Shown here: positions 22,597 to 33,312 of the stretch, one piece after another
Numbering within the stretch: position 1 is the first letter of the stretch
How the letters are laid out: the number at the start of each line of letters is the position of its first letter
Source: Lepidonotus clava
Taxonomy: Eukaryota; Annelida; Polychaeta; Phyllodocida; Polynoidae
Direction of reading: 5' to 3'
Length of the DNA stretch: 64,000 nt
Assembly: GCA_936440205.1 (NCBI GenBank)
Contig: OW387138.1
Location: forward strand, 51,723,526 to 51,787,525
The notes under the pieces: generated by a model
Databases searched by the model: none
What the model was told of the DNA's origin: nothing
What the model saw: only the letters and a program-made list of their open reading frames with translations
Made by a program: the position numbers and the translations under genes

Positions 22597-24990
22597 ATGG
22601 ACGGGGAAACGGACGGCGCCGTTTTTGAATTTGACATTTCGGACCTATTCAACGCGGAAAACGTCCCACAACAACCAAATAATGTGCCAGAAGTGGACGT
22701 ACGACCCCCGGACGACCCTGAGGGACCCCCGGACGACCCTGAAGGCATTCTCGACGACTATATTGCGTCTAAACGGAATCCCGAGACAGAAAAAAAAACC
22801 AGACGGGAGGCCGCGGCCTTCCAGAAGTGGATTCAGGACACCCACGATGACTGTACTGTACTTGAAAGCATAGAACCAGCCAGGCTGAACCTGTACATAG
22901 GCCTGTACATGATAAATGTACGTAAGCAGGACGGTACGAGCTACGAGCCTGGCTCATTGAGCTCCATGTTCGGCTCAATTAAGAGGTACTTGGAATATCA
23001 GAAATACGGCCACAACATAGTCACATCTGAGCTTTTCAAAAGTGCCAGGGACGCCCTGGCTGGTAGGAAAAAGGAACTCAAGGCAGAGGGACTAGGAAAC
23101 TTTCCAAACAGAGTGAGAATTTCAAGTGTTTTCGACGTTAATAATTCCGCCGTACGACCCTCGGGTCGTACGGGTCGTACGATACATGTCCACTTAATCT
23201 TCAAGTAACTACAAGTCCCAGGCCCCATCAGTCTTGAATGACCCATGCCCACCCCCCCTGAGAAGGTTTAAAGTCAGAATGTAAACAAAAGTGCCACACC
23301 CCCCTCCCCATGACACTAAATCCCTGCCTACAGTGAAGCTAAAACATGGAAAAATCGCCAGAAAAGTCCGCCGTTTGACCCGAGGGTCGTACGGGTCGTA
23401 CGATACATCCCCATTTAATATTCAAGTAAGTTCAAGTGCCAGGGCCCCCCAGTATTGAATGTCCCATCCCCACCCTCCTGAGATGGTTTAAAGTCAGAAT
23501 GTCAACAAAAGTGCCACGCCCCCCTCCCAAACTGCCCAATATGAAGCTAAAACATGGAAAAACTGCCACGGCCCCCTCCCAAACTGCCCAATATGAAGCT
23601 AAAACATGGAAAAACTGCCACGCCCCCCTCCCAAACTGCCTAATGTCATAAATAAATATATTTTTTTTACTTTCAGGCCGAAGGATTGGAACCTGAGGAC
23701 GAGGAGCACCTCTGGGACAAGGGCACACTGGGCTCCCACTCCCCCAGGACCCTCAGGAACACCCTGTGGTTCCTCTGCAACAAATCCCTAGGCTGCAGGG
23801 GGAGGCAGGAAGCCAGACAAATGAGGTGGGGAGACCTCCAGCTGAAGTCCAACATACATGGGGAGTATATGGAGTTCTATGAGAGGACAACCAAGACCAG
23901 GCAACTTGGGGGAAAGGCCAGGAAATTCCTGCCCAAGCTGTGGCCCAACCTTTCCAAACCTGAGCGGTGCCCCATCTATTTGTACAGGGAGTACAAAAAG
24001 CACAGGCCATATGATATGCTGGAGGAGGATGCCCCTTTCTATTTGGTTGTAAACGACAAGCGGGCCCCACATTCCCAATGCTGGTATCAGCGCCAGGCAA
24101 TGGGCAAGAATGAACTGGGCAAAATAATGAAAGAACTGGCTAAGAAGGCAGGAATGGAAGGCAAGTATACAAACCATTCCACCAGGAGGACCTGTATTAA
24201 TAAGCTAATGCAGGCAAATGTCCCCCCAGTCATAGTTCAACAGCTGTCTGGGCATACTAACATACAGAGTGTGTTGGGCTACAGCACTGCCTCACTGACC
24301 CAGCAGAAGGCAATGTACAATATCACAAGTAACCAGGATATTACAACAGGCCTACCTTCTGCCCATGCTGCCCCTCCTCAGGTGAGTACAGTTCCTAAGG
24401 CAAGTTGCCTTGTCCTGGTCCATAGTGTTAATCCATAAGTGTGTGACTGTCCCCTCTCCAGAGGAGAACTAAAAAAAATGAGAAGCAGATAAAAAAAAAA
24501 TTTCCAGTCTCCAGTGGAAATATAAAAATGTAAAAAAATAAAAAGCAGGAAAAAAAAAAAAAAATCAGCTGCCACAATATAATCCATGGTAATCAAGCAC
24601 ATCCAGCGTTGAATAATAATATTAATAATCCATGATTGCAGTGGGAGACCATCCAGCCGCCTCTAGCCGCCCTGCAGTCACTGCCTGTAGCTGCCCGGTC
24701 ACTCCCCTCAGCTGCCCTGGGTGCCCCGCCGCCGTCAGCTGCTCCTCCATCAGCCCGGCCATATTACAACAAATAATATTAATTATATTTTACAGGCCCT
24801 GGCCATACAGGAGGAAGATTGGGATGAGCCAATGGAAGGAGAGACCGCCCTGCCAGTCACCCGACCGCCCACCGCCGCCCCCGTCGCCCTTGCAGCATCC
24901 CAAAGTCAAAGAGCAGAAACTATGCTGAGAGGGCTTTTCTCTGGGGCCAACATCAGTGGTGGCACATTCAACATAAACATCAAGATGTAA
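22597..24990 (+). CDS. Crypton-type tyrosine recombinase (DUF3504-like), three exons, 471 aa
   Basis: Exons 22597-23112, 23677-24381 and 24796-24990 join in phase 0 with GT-AG borders. Residues about 60-172 form the N-terminal, core-binding-like part (REAAAFQKWIQDTHDDCTVL...). Residues 173-407 form the catalytic domain. The tetrad is complete: R213 (LGCRGRQEARQMRWGD), H339-x2-R342 (TNHSTRRTCINKL), H365 (QQLSGHTNIQSVLGY) and nucleophile Y374. The C-terminus ends LFSGANISGGTFNINIKM, a tail style known from animal Crypton-derived proteins of the KIAA1958/ZMYM kind (family knowledge). A polyadenylation signal aataaa lies at 25152-25157. Introns, a proper promoter and an intact frame fit either an active Crypton or a co-opted host gene. 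An upstream in-frame TTG was not used because ATG 22597 has better context. Confidence 0.85.
23113..23676 (+). repeat. intron 1 of the recombinase gene: nested tandem repeats with GTCGTACG motifs
   Basis: Two imperfect copies of a ~235 bp unit start at about 23158 and 23384, each opening GGGTCGTACGGGTCGTACGA and continuing through ttcaagta...gtttaaagtcagaatgt. From about 23510 a ~60 bp unit (gccacgcccccctcccaaac...atgaagctaaaacatggaaa) repeats about three times. The intron ends with a polypyrimidine tract and ttactttcag. Confidence 0.75.
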
Positions 24991-25151
24991 TGATGAAGAC
25001 TTGGCAGAAAATCCATGGACTTTTTGAATTATAGTTGTAATTTACTGTTGGAAATGTACATTATGTACATTTATTAGTACATGTTGCTTTGTTACCGGCG
25101 CTTTTGCCCCAAAGACGACGCGAAGAACCAAAAAGATTTGAAATTTCCAGA

Positions 25152-25157
25152 AATAAA
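25152..25157 (+). terminator. polyadenylation signal of the recombinase gene
   Basis: AATAAA about 160 bases after the stop codon, in the expected orientation. Confidence 0.5.
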
Positions 25158-25305
25158 ACTTAAGAATTCTCGACAAATATGCGATTCTTCCACAAAAAAT
25201 TTATATCTACGTGATCCCTGAGATGCCAGCAATAAAATAAAATAGGTCTAAACGCCAAAATATGCAAAAGATTTTCAATAGAATCGATCAAAAAGGCATT
25301 CTTAC

Positions 25306-25326
25306 CGTAGGTCGGCGAGCGGACAT
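25306..25326 (-). CDS. possible first coding exon (minus) at a bidirectional promoter
   Basis: Minus strand ATG at 25326 in context gaggATGTCC gives MSARRPT and then a donor ACG|gtaaga. Upstream (25340-25410) are CCGGAAGG-type ETS sites and a CACGTGAC E-box. The next exon was not identified. A gene starting here would run across the oppositely oriented recombinase gene, which would then be nested in an intron. Confidence 0.3.
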
Positions 25327-25557
25327 CCTCTTCCTCCGAATGTTTTACCGAATCTGGCGCGAAAGCAGGTCACGTGCTTCCGCCGTCCTTCCGGAAACAC
25401 CCGAACTCCGCCGAATGCTTTTTTTTTTTTCCTATCTTCTCGTTTACCGCTTAGATCGATCTAGTATTCATTATGGAGGTCTAAATTGGCCGTAAATGAA
25501 ATAATATGATATCGCTATCGAAAAATAAGCACTTAAAACATTCAAATTGACACTCCG

Positions 25558-25768
25558 ATGTCCGCCGATGTTCGCCGATGTTCGCCGGAAGGCCCCGAGT
25601 GCTCCGTGTTCGCCTCGCCAGGTACAAGCTTCAACGGAAAATCCAAGATGGCGACCGCGGACGGTGAAGCAGGGTGGGCCGCACGAAGGAATACTGACCA
25701 GTGTGCACGTACGACGAAAATATTGCCTCTCAGTGTCCGTTTGGTATTCGTAATGTCTTTTGGCATTG
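25558..25768 (+). CDS. possible first coding exon (plus) with YY1-type start
   Basis: The frame is open from an ATG at 25558 through the better-placed ATG at 25648, which sits in the motif ccaagATGGCGACC (a YY1-like CpG promoter signature), to a donor ATTG|gtatgt at 25769. Translation from the inner ATG is MATADGEAGWAARRNTDQCA... . Continuing exons to the right were not found before the terminal exon of gene C on the other strand. It may be the start of a gene or a non-coding first exon. Confidence 0.35.
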
Positions 25769-25799
25769 GTATGTAATATACGTTCATCCTAGGCCCGTA

Positions 25800-26110
25800 C
25801 TTTTAAGTTCCTTTTGACCTCTTCATAATAATATGAGGAAATGACCAAAGGAACAGATCAAAAAATGTGAAAAACATATATTTGGTTGGATAATAAAGAT
25901 TTATTAAGGCAAATGTAGGATCCTTATTTGAAGTGGTAATTCACGCTGGTAATAAGGCATAAGACCGAAAGCTAAGGTCAGGTCACAAATTGATCGATCT
26001 TTGAATAACAACACAGAATAATAACGGCCGTACTGATATAGGAAACAGAAAATATAGACGATAATGAAAGTGTATAATTTACACCAAACCAAACTTAGGA
26101 GTGTTGTTGA
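25800..26110. other. no gene recognised
   Basis: AT-rich sequence between the possible plus-strand first exon and the 3' end of gene C. No coding signal. Confidence 0.4.
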
Positions 26111-26115
26111 CAAGA

Positions 26116-26121
26116 TTTATT
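26116..26121 (-). terminator. polyadenylation signal of gene C
   Basis: AATAAA on the minus strand (tttatt on plus), 25 bases downstream of the gene C stop codon. Confidence 0.55.
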
Positions 26122-26145
26122 GATCCGAAATTAAAAATCTTTAAT

Positions 26146-26346
26146 TTAAGCGTCCAGCTCAGCCTTGACGTCTATCAGCTTGGTGCTCTCCCACAGCAAC
26201 AGCAGTATGATGCGGGTCCTTTCCTTGTCGGTAGGGTCGCGGTCCTCCCCGCTGGTGTAATCGACTGTCAACACCTTCCTCACGCATTCGCACTTCGCCT
26301 CGTCCCAGTCAGTCAACTCGAGGGTGGCTACTTGTCGACGAAGTTT
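26146..26346 (-). CDS. gene C, terminal exon (66 aa and stop), unrecognised protein
   Basis: Minus-strand exon opening at a good acceptor (ccttttcag|AAACTT) in phase 0 and closing with TAA, with AATAAA just beyond. It reads KLRRQVATLELTDWDEAKCE..., then KVLTVDYTSGEDRDPTDKER..., and ends LWESTKLIDVKAELDA. Codons favour G or C in third position, unlike the AT-rich surroundings. It is in phase with the exon at 43058-42949, which would make a 16.6 kb intron filled with the mobile elements between. The family is not recognised. Confidence 0.6.
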   Translation of the reverse strand, partial: KLRRQVATLELTDWDEAKCECVRKVLTVDYTSGEDRDPTDKERTRIILLLLWESTKLIDVKAELDA

Positions 26347-27094
26347 CTGAAAAGGATTAATGGACCTGTATTAATGGATTGTAATTCATAAAATTTGTCC
26401 AAAATACTGGGTAAATTTACATAGTATTGGACCTTTAAGTGTCCACACTTTCTGCTCACCAGAGGGACATGTGTTAGGACACTAAGTCGCAAAAGACCTT
26501 AAATCGCAAAATTGTGTGACTTAGGGTGAATTTGCGACTTAGGATCACCCAAAGACCCTAATTCACACAAAAAAACCTTAAGTGGTGAAGACACTAAGTC
26601 GCAAAATTGACATTGACCCAAAGTCGCACAAGTTGATATTTCATACTCAGATCCGCCTAGACAAGTTAAATGCTAAAATCACTAACTCACAAAAAGTGGA
26701 AAGGCACTAAATCACAAAATGACACTCTATATACAAGTATCAACGTGTATCATGATATACTTGATAAAGAAAAAAAATAGAATAGGAAACTTATAGGCAA
26801 TGTGATTGTAATATCAGTACGATGGGTATCTTGCCTTTTCATGGATAGTCCCCTCCCTCTGGTAGGCGGTTCTTCACAGAGATCATCAGATACGGCGTAT
26901 GGTCACCCCCTTAATGACCCTGTTGACACTTACTGTGGCACCCAACAGGGCCTGGACCTTAACTGTTTCTATGGTAACAGGAAAATTTTAGGATGAGGGG
27001 TGCACATCCAACAAACTCTGGTAATGGTAAAAAAAAAAAGGTAATATGATTGGACTCCTTGAAATCATAATCATTCATTTCTTACCCGTGAAAC

Positions 27095-29353
27095 TCATAA
27101 GATGTATATCATAACACACATTTTCATGTGCCAGTCCTGGAGTTCTATGTCATTGGTCCTAACTTTTATGCTGCTTTTAACGTGTTGTGGGTTGATTAGT
27201 TCTGGGGGGGTGTTCATTAAGAAACTCATGCCACACTCATTGAGTGTGTTGTTGATGGAGGCAAGCCATGGCGAGTGCAGCCTGTCCCTTACTTGTTGGT
27301 TTTTTATTACCCGGAAAAAGATACTAGATATTTTGCCCGGCTTGCCTGTCATGAGTTTAGTCCAGAAGTTAACCATCCTCTGCTTAACCATTGTTTGTAG
27401 TCTTGGTCGGCCCAACTCGCCAAGTGCAATACAGTTAGCAGTTTTTGGGTTGAGTTTCAGAATGTATTTACAAAAATAATTTTGGACCTTTTCAATTTCG
27501 GCTAATTTAGAAAATCCCCAGATTTCACAGCCATAGAGAAGAATAGGGACAATACAGGCATCAAACAGATGGCACTGGAGTTCCAGTGGGAGCTGGAGGC
27601 ATCTAGCCTTTGCTAGCAGGGAGAAAAGGGCTCTTTTAGCCTGTGATATTTGTTTTGAAATGGCCTTTTTGAACCTACCATTATAGTTGAAAAGTATCCC
27701 GAGGTAGCTAAAGGTGTACTGAACCTCCAGAGGTTGGCCGTTGAGCGTCATGCTCGGTAGGTTTTTAACTTTTCCTCTTGAGAAGATAACAACTTTAGTC
27801 TTGCTAGTGTTGACTGTCAGGTGCCACTGCTGGCAGTAGCCATTTAAAATATCTAGCATATTCTGCAGATCACTAGCTGACTCACTAAGAAGGATGGTAT
27901 TGTCTGCATATAGTAAAGTGAAAAGTCTTAATAGCACATCTGTTTCTGCATCTGGATTGATGCATGTAAAACCTTGACAAGTGTTGGTGAAGTGCCCCTC
28001 CAAGTCATTAAGGTAAATTGCAAACAAGAGGGGAGATAGATTTTCACCCTGCCGAACTCCAATATTGTAGCTGAAGTATTTTGATAGATCATTATTGACT
28101 TTAACACAGGACTTAGCTACCTTATACATGTTTCTGATGACTGTAAGAACTTTGCCTCAGATATTGTGTTTGAGTACTTTTAACCACAGTGACGATCTGT
28201 GAATGGAGTCGAAAGCTTTTTTATAATCTATGAATGCACAATACAGCCTTTTTTTCTGCGCGAGTAAGAGGTCAATAATGCAATTTAGAGAAAAAATATG
28301 ATCTAGGGTGGAGTATCCCTCCCTAAATCCTGCCTGCTCTTCTCCCAGCATGTTGTTTTCGTCTAAGTACCTGTGTAGCCTTTGGTTTAGAATCATAGTA
28401 AATAACTTCCCCATGCAGCTCAGTAGGGTAATACCCCTGTAGTTGTCAGGGTCATTTATATCACCTTTATTTTTAAGTATAGGCACAATTAGGCCTATGG
28501 TCCAGGATTCTGGGACGGTACCTGTATCCAGGACTAGGTTAAAATAGGAGCATATCAGTCTAAGCATATTTGGTGGGGTGTTTTTGATGAATTCGTTCAA
28601 AATATGATCTAGCCCCCCAGCCTTACCATTCTTTAGTTTCTTTACAGCTATACTGAGTTCCTCTATACGTATATTTTGATTAAATGGGGCGTCGTTGTTC
28701 AAGCATAATTCTTCAATGTTGTTATCAGGACCACTTGTTGATTCGATTGCGTTTATCTTTTTAAAGTGGTTCATGAAACTGTCTATTTCTATATTTCCCA
28801 TTTTGGTCCCTTTACCATGTGCCCTATTTATAATGTCCCAGTAGTCCTTGGGGTTTCTACTTTTAAGGTTTTTTAGATTTGTATGTAGGTCTTGGTAGTA
28901 GGAGTTCTGAGCTGCTTTAGTGGTCTGCTTGTATAGCTTTGCAGCCTGGTTCATTTCCTCTCTACTTGTAGGATTTTGCTCCTTTTTGTATTTATTTTTG
29001 GCTAGGAAGAAATCCCTACGTTTCTGGGAGCAGTCATTATTGAACCAAGATTTCTTGCCCGTCTTCCTGATATTTTTGCGGTCTCTGTTTGTTGTGGATA
29101 TTTTTTTTGTTTTGATTACTCCTACCTGCTCCCCAGTTTCTTTATATACCTCTTCAATACATTTAGTGATACTGTCAACTTGTGTTTGTGTGACTGCTTC
29201 GTCTTGTGTGTGCATGTTGTCAACTCTCTCGGGGGTCGACACTAAAGGAACCGGGGAGGGGACACGTGCACAGGAGGAGGGGTGACCTAGTTCTGGCCGT
29301 GGCTGGCCATCGGGCAGCGTGGGTCCGGGGCGCATTACACTTAATGTGCACAA
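27095..29353 (-). mobile_element. LINE: non-LTR reverse transcriptase ORF, one in-frame stop, YADN active site
   Basis: One minus-strand frame runs from about 29353 to 27095, interrupted by a single TGA at 28157-28159. It contains the linker after the endonuclease (KKSWFNNDCSQKRRDFFLAK), then reverse transcriptase blocks: LKNGKAGGLDHILNEFIK, SWTIGLIVPILKNKG, NYRGITLLSCMGKLFT, FIDYKKAFDSIHRSSLW, then GVRQGENLSPLLFAIYLNDL, YADNT and SYLGILFNYNG. The catalytic box reads YADN where YADD is expected, so this copy should be inactive. The C-terminus has GELGRPRLQTMVKQRMVNFW. The endonuclease is not seen upstream, so the copy is 5' truncated. One stop in about 750 codons suggests a fairly recent insertion. 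Confidence 0.9.
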
Positions 29354-29968
29354 ATCAGTGAATAGACAGGAATGTGGATTTTATTGTAAGGGTATCATTT
29401 TAAGTGTTCTCCATGCGGATCATGGTCAACAATCCATATTCTTAATATCCTTGGGATTTCTTTAGCCAAAAATGCCATGTCAAATGATTTCACATCATTG
29501 AGGAATATATGTAAAATTAGGAAATAAAAAAGTGAACAGTTTAAACCTAATTTGGCGGTTGTCACTCTTGTAGTAAGGGCTCTGGATGTATTTGAAAATA
29601 TGTTTCATATGAGGTCCTTTACATGATTGTGGGGACCCAAGCGAAAGGAAGTTCGGACTTGTAAGGGTCCCGACCCAGCAGGGTCCCTGGTGTGTCCCTG
29701 GGCCGTGGTCAGGGTGTGAATCAGATAAATGGTCCCTGATAAGTACCTCTGTGCAGACAGGGTCACGTGACCAGGTTTTGGTGATCACCACACCCACATG
29801 GCTATCACTTATTTACATGATTTATAGAAAATAATTGTTTATTATGATCTCATAAGTTTTCCTTTTGATAAATTATACAAAACCCATCATCACTGATCTT
29901 TTAGGATTTTGAATTTTGATTAATTTAAACTGATCACCAACGTGGCGGCCATCCTAATTTGGGAAGTG

Positions 29969-30028
29969 TGACATCAGTCATCCCCTATAGATGTTGTGCA
30001 CAACGTCTATAGGGGATGACTGACGTCA
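29969..30028. repeat. 60 bp near-perfect palindrome
   Basis: Two 30-base arms meet at gttgtg|cacaac (between 29998 and 29999) and differ at two positions. The arms read TGACATCAGTCATCCCCTAT on the left, mirrored by ATAGGGGATGACTGACGTCA on the right. There is no spacer. Confidence 0.85.
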
Positions 30029-30276
30029 GACTGTCCCGTATATCCCGCTCCCCTCCTCCCGGATTTTATGGCATCTTCAAAGGGTTACCCCGGGAGGAGC
30101 CGCTGTGGGGGTGGGAAGGGAATGGGAGTGGAGAGGAGCTGCTCGGGCACCATTCTGCTTGCAGCGCCCGGTTCTTCCGGTTGTCGAAACTAGGTTTAAA
30201 CGGTTCACTTTTTTATTTCCTAATCGTTCTCCGCGCAGAGACGGTCGCTGGGGCCAGAATGCTCAGGCACGGGCGA

Positions 30277-30345
30277 CAGCCGGGGGGTGGGGGGGTGGAG
30301 GGGGGGTGGAGGTGGGGGAGGGGGGTGGAGGAGTAAGTGGGCTAC
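30277..30345 (+). repeat. G-rich tract, possible G-quadruplex former
   Basis: Runs of 3-7 G separated by T, A or TGGA (ggggggtgggggggtggagg and onward) give many more than four G-tracts in about 70 bases. Confidence 0.6.
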
Positions 30346-30673
30346 GGCCAGACTGGAGGACCCCGGGTCAGGACCCCCCACATCTTTTATTTCCCCCCTC
30401 TTTCAAAGCTCTTGATCTGAAGCCCCTCGTACAAATATCGATGCGACTGTGAGTCGGGAACTGGCCGTCTAAAACTGATAATCTGGGAGTCGGGAGGATA
30501 AGGACCAGAGGATTTAATGTCTGTAATCAATTTTTAATAGGAGGATCATTAAATTGTGGAATTTAGTAGCAGAAGAGTCTGAACTACTCCCGACTAAAGA
30601 CTGGAGTTGGAAAATATTAAACAAGTTTATACCCTCCTGACCCGACTCCCAGTCTCAGACTCCTGCCGTCAGG

Positions 30674-31037
30674 CCTGGGGGGGTGCCCAAGAAAAAGCTA
30701 CGAAATTTCGTAGAGCTGTTTTTACCCTTTTTTCGTGGCCACGATAGAAATTCGTCCCCCAGAAAAAATGTACCAAAATTTCGTGGACATTTAAATTCAG
30801 TGAAAAGTCATACTAAGGTCATTTATAATATATATATTTAACTAAAATACGTTCCAATGTGTATTTGGAGTACATTGGAACGCTTTGAGATTGTATAATT
30901 TTGAAAAAAAATGGGGAAAAAAGCCACAAAAATTTTTGGTTTATAAAATCCAACGATAGGAAATTTAGCTATCGTGGGTATTTACACTTTTCGTGGCACG
31001 CGATTTTTCGTATCTTTTTCTTGGTTGCCCCCCCTGG
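30674..31037. mobile_element. MITE-like element with ~24 bp terminal inverted repeats
   Basis: The left end CCTGGGGGGGTGCCCAAGAA and the reverse complement of the right end CCAGGGGGGGCAACCAAGAA match with few changes and continue AAAAGcTACGAAA / AAAAGaTACGAAA. The interior is AT-rich and non-coding. No target duplication is clear. Confidence 0.7.
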
Positions 31038-31434
31038 TATATATACCGACGTGATGACATAAGCAGGGTCATTAGGGATCGGCGACCGTCGCGTCGATAT
31101 GTGTACGAGGGGCTTAAGTCGGTTAGTTGATACCCCATGTCCTGGCTGTTGTATGGGATTTAGTATGCTTAGTTTTGGTACCCTATAGCTGTCCTAACTA
31201 CGTATATCCATTATCCAGGATAATATTAGTGGATTTGTCAGTTAGGGTCCATTTTGCGAGTTAGTGTCCTCTGGTGGCCCTAAATGGATAAACATTTGGA
31301 CACTTAAGGCCTTTGCCAGTTAGTGTCTTGAGGGTGGCACTAAGTCGCACAAACAAATATTTTGCGATTTAGGGGCATTGTGCGACTTAGTGTCCTAACA
31401 ACATGTACTACTGTTCTACATGTATTTATAATGA

Positions 31435-31778
31435 TGTAACATAGTAGAGAGTTTACGGTAGTTGTTTACCCTCTGGGAGAGTCCCACAAGGGACGACGCA
31501 GTTCCAGACAATTATTCCTTGTCACCCCTAGACAAATATTTCAATGTTGGAACTGCATTACAGAGGGCGGGGCCTAAGCATGCAGGCCCCTATATATACC
31601 CAACTGCCCAGCTTGTGAGCAGCTTTGAGCTGGGGCCTAGTGCCAAGGGGAACCCCTGTCACTCTATACCATGATCCCTGTATCCTGAGTGAATAATCAC
31701 AATCTCCAACAACAGAGAACCTGGGACTTTGTCTTCATTTGTCTTCAATTAGGCATGTGCATGTCGTGCATGCCTACA
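31435..31778 (+). repeat. 5' LTR of the Ty3/gypsy element
   Basis: 344 bp, TG...CA ends, with a TATA-like tatatata near 31603. It differs from the 3' LTR at about four positions (roughly 1%). Confidence 0.95.
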
Positions 31779-31796
31779 TGGTGCCGTGCCCACCGG
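31779..31796 (+). other. primer-binding site
   Basis: TGGTGCCGTGCCCACCGG starts at the base after the 5' LTR. The opening TGG pairs with the CCA end of a tRNA; which tRNA was not determined. Confidence 0.6.
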
Positions 31797-32985
31797 ATAA
31801 CTGACAGGTCTCTCCATAGATCTGTGTTATGAGTGACAACCCCCCTATGGCCCCCTCATGGTCCCATCTCCACCTGGCCCGCCGTGCTGTGTCTGCCGTG
31901 CCGTGCCGAGCCGTGCTGAGCCGTGCTGAGCCGTGCTGAGCCGTGCTGAGCCGTGCTGTGCTGTGCTGTGCCGTGCTGATCCCTCCTGTGTGCCGTGCTG
32001 AGCCGTGCTGTACCGTGCCTACCGTGCCGTGCTGTGCGTCTACAATGTCCAGCCGTGCATCTACAACGACCGGCGCTTGCCGCGCTGGTACCTGTGCAAC
32101 CATCTTCGTGGTACTGTGAGTAGGGGCATTTTTTTCTAATATCTGAGCACCTGTGAGCACCTAGAAATTATGTTTGAGCACCTAAATTGTATAATCTGTT
32201 AAAATCATTGATGCACCTAAACTGGGACATGTGCCTTGAAAAGTGGGTTGAGAAATCTAAAAATTGTATGTGAAAAATCATTTTTGTGATTTAGAAAATC
32301 TATACAGTCTGTTTGATAAAATGTGTAAAAGTGCCTGAAAATGCTGAAAGTGTGTCTATGGTTTGAGTAAAGTCAGGAAAAGTCCTTTCTGTGTGTTTGG
32401 GTAGCTCTAGTGGGAGAAATCAAACTCTCTTGTTTTCTCCATCTCCTCTATACGACGTAGTGTAGTCAGGGCCTTGATATGTTTTTACTATAAAGGTAAT
32501 AAATTTGTCTGGTAAAGTCCCAGTACAAACAGGATGTGTGTTGAGATAGGGAGTATATTGTTCTGTGGCCATTGTTTGGTGGCCATTGTCGCGAGATAGA
32601 GTCGATCCCCTTATCCCACTCAATTACCGGAGTGGTAAGGCAACCCAAGCCTTGGATAAGGAGTGGTCGGCTCGGTCTGCTGCAGTAACCAATACTCCCC
32701 TTTTTCACTATAGGCCTCCTGATATGTTTTAGGTATAGGACCAGTTAGTTTGATTCAACTTCAATTGAATTGAAATTCTATTGCTGTTTTGAAAGTAAGA
32801 AGGCAGACTGGGACTTGTTGTGTTGTTAACTTCAACTGACTTGGACTTCAATTGATTTCCTTTGGGTTTCAGACTTTAACTTGTTTCCATTACAAAACTT
32901 TATTCTGAACTTTAAAAATCTCAAACCATACTATAGCTACTATCTGAAATTACTTTGAACATTTTATACTGCACTTGAAAATTCT
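31797..32985 (+). other. leader of the Ty3/gypsy element with CCGTGCTGAG repeats
   Basis: About 1.2 kb of leader. A short tandem array of CCGTGCTGAG-like decamers fills about 31895-32040. The rest is AT-rich with no supported ORF. A long leader before small ORFs could hold packaging or splice signals; this is inference. Confidence 0.5.
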
Positions 32986-32988
32986 TTG

Positions 32989-33312
32989 AAAATGTCTAAG
33001 GCCTTCAAGCCCTATTGGATATTTTGGAGATCTGCTAGAGATTTGGGATTTGATTATGATGTTATAGAGCTAGTATGGGCAGACCTAGAGGAAGAGTTGC
33101 GTGCTCCCTGGAGAGCCTATGCTAAAGATCTGAAACTTGCCAAGAAACTTTCTGTGCTTCCTATCTTGCCTTGTCCACAGATTGTAGGTGAAACCCTGAG
33201 GAGATTGCATGAACAGACAGAATTGTTGTCCAACTCAGATTATGAGAACAGTGAGGCTGCCTACAGAGAGTGTCTTCATAGATATGGGACAGATTTTGAT
33301 GTAGAGGACTAA
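32989..33312 (+). CDS. accessory ORF 1 of the gypsy element, HMG-box-like (about 107 aa)
   Basis: The ORF opens MSKAFKPYWIFWRSARDLGF and continues with VWADLEEELRAPWRAYAKDL. The spacing of P-Y-x-x-F, the central tryptophan, L-x-E-E-x-x-x-P-W and A-K resembles an HMG box, where W-x-x-L-x-x-x-x-K-x-P-Y-x-x-x-A is typical; the Maelstrom-type box is also of this style. It is a paralogue of the next ORF: both start PYWIF, share the (E/K)LRAPWRA core, and end with (Y/V)REC-x-x-RYG-x-D(F/Y). It lies between leader and gag, where gypsy elements normally carry no gene. DNA binding is inference. Confidence 0.6.
   Translation, partial: KMSKAFKPYWIFWRSARDLGFDYDVIELVWADLEEELRAPWRAYAKDLKLAKKLSVLPILPCPQIVGETLRRLHEQTELLSNSDYENSEAAYRECLHRYGTDFDVED

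Larger units (their letters stand above)
26467..31406. mobile_element. possible DNA element bounded by inverted repeats, with a LINE nested inside
   Basis: The left end acatgtgttaggacactaag... and the reverse complement of the right end (acatgttgttaggacactaa...) match for about 50 bases with gaps. Looser similarity extends some 200 bases: repeated 'ctaagtcgcaaaa' motifs at 26467-26720 and 31210-31406. No transposase is visible. The interior contains the LINE 27095-29353, a 60 bp palindrome, a G-rich tract and a MITE. It could instead be two copies of one small repeat in opposite orientation. No target duplication was identified. Confidence 0.45.

Noticed and set aside
30105-30452. Gly-rich plus-strand frame
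   Set aside because: Produced by the G-rich tract; low-complexity translation only.
31774-32160. Minus-strand frame over the gypsy leader
   Set aside because: Translation of the CCGTGCTGAG repeat array; no coding support.
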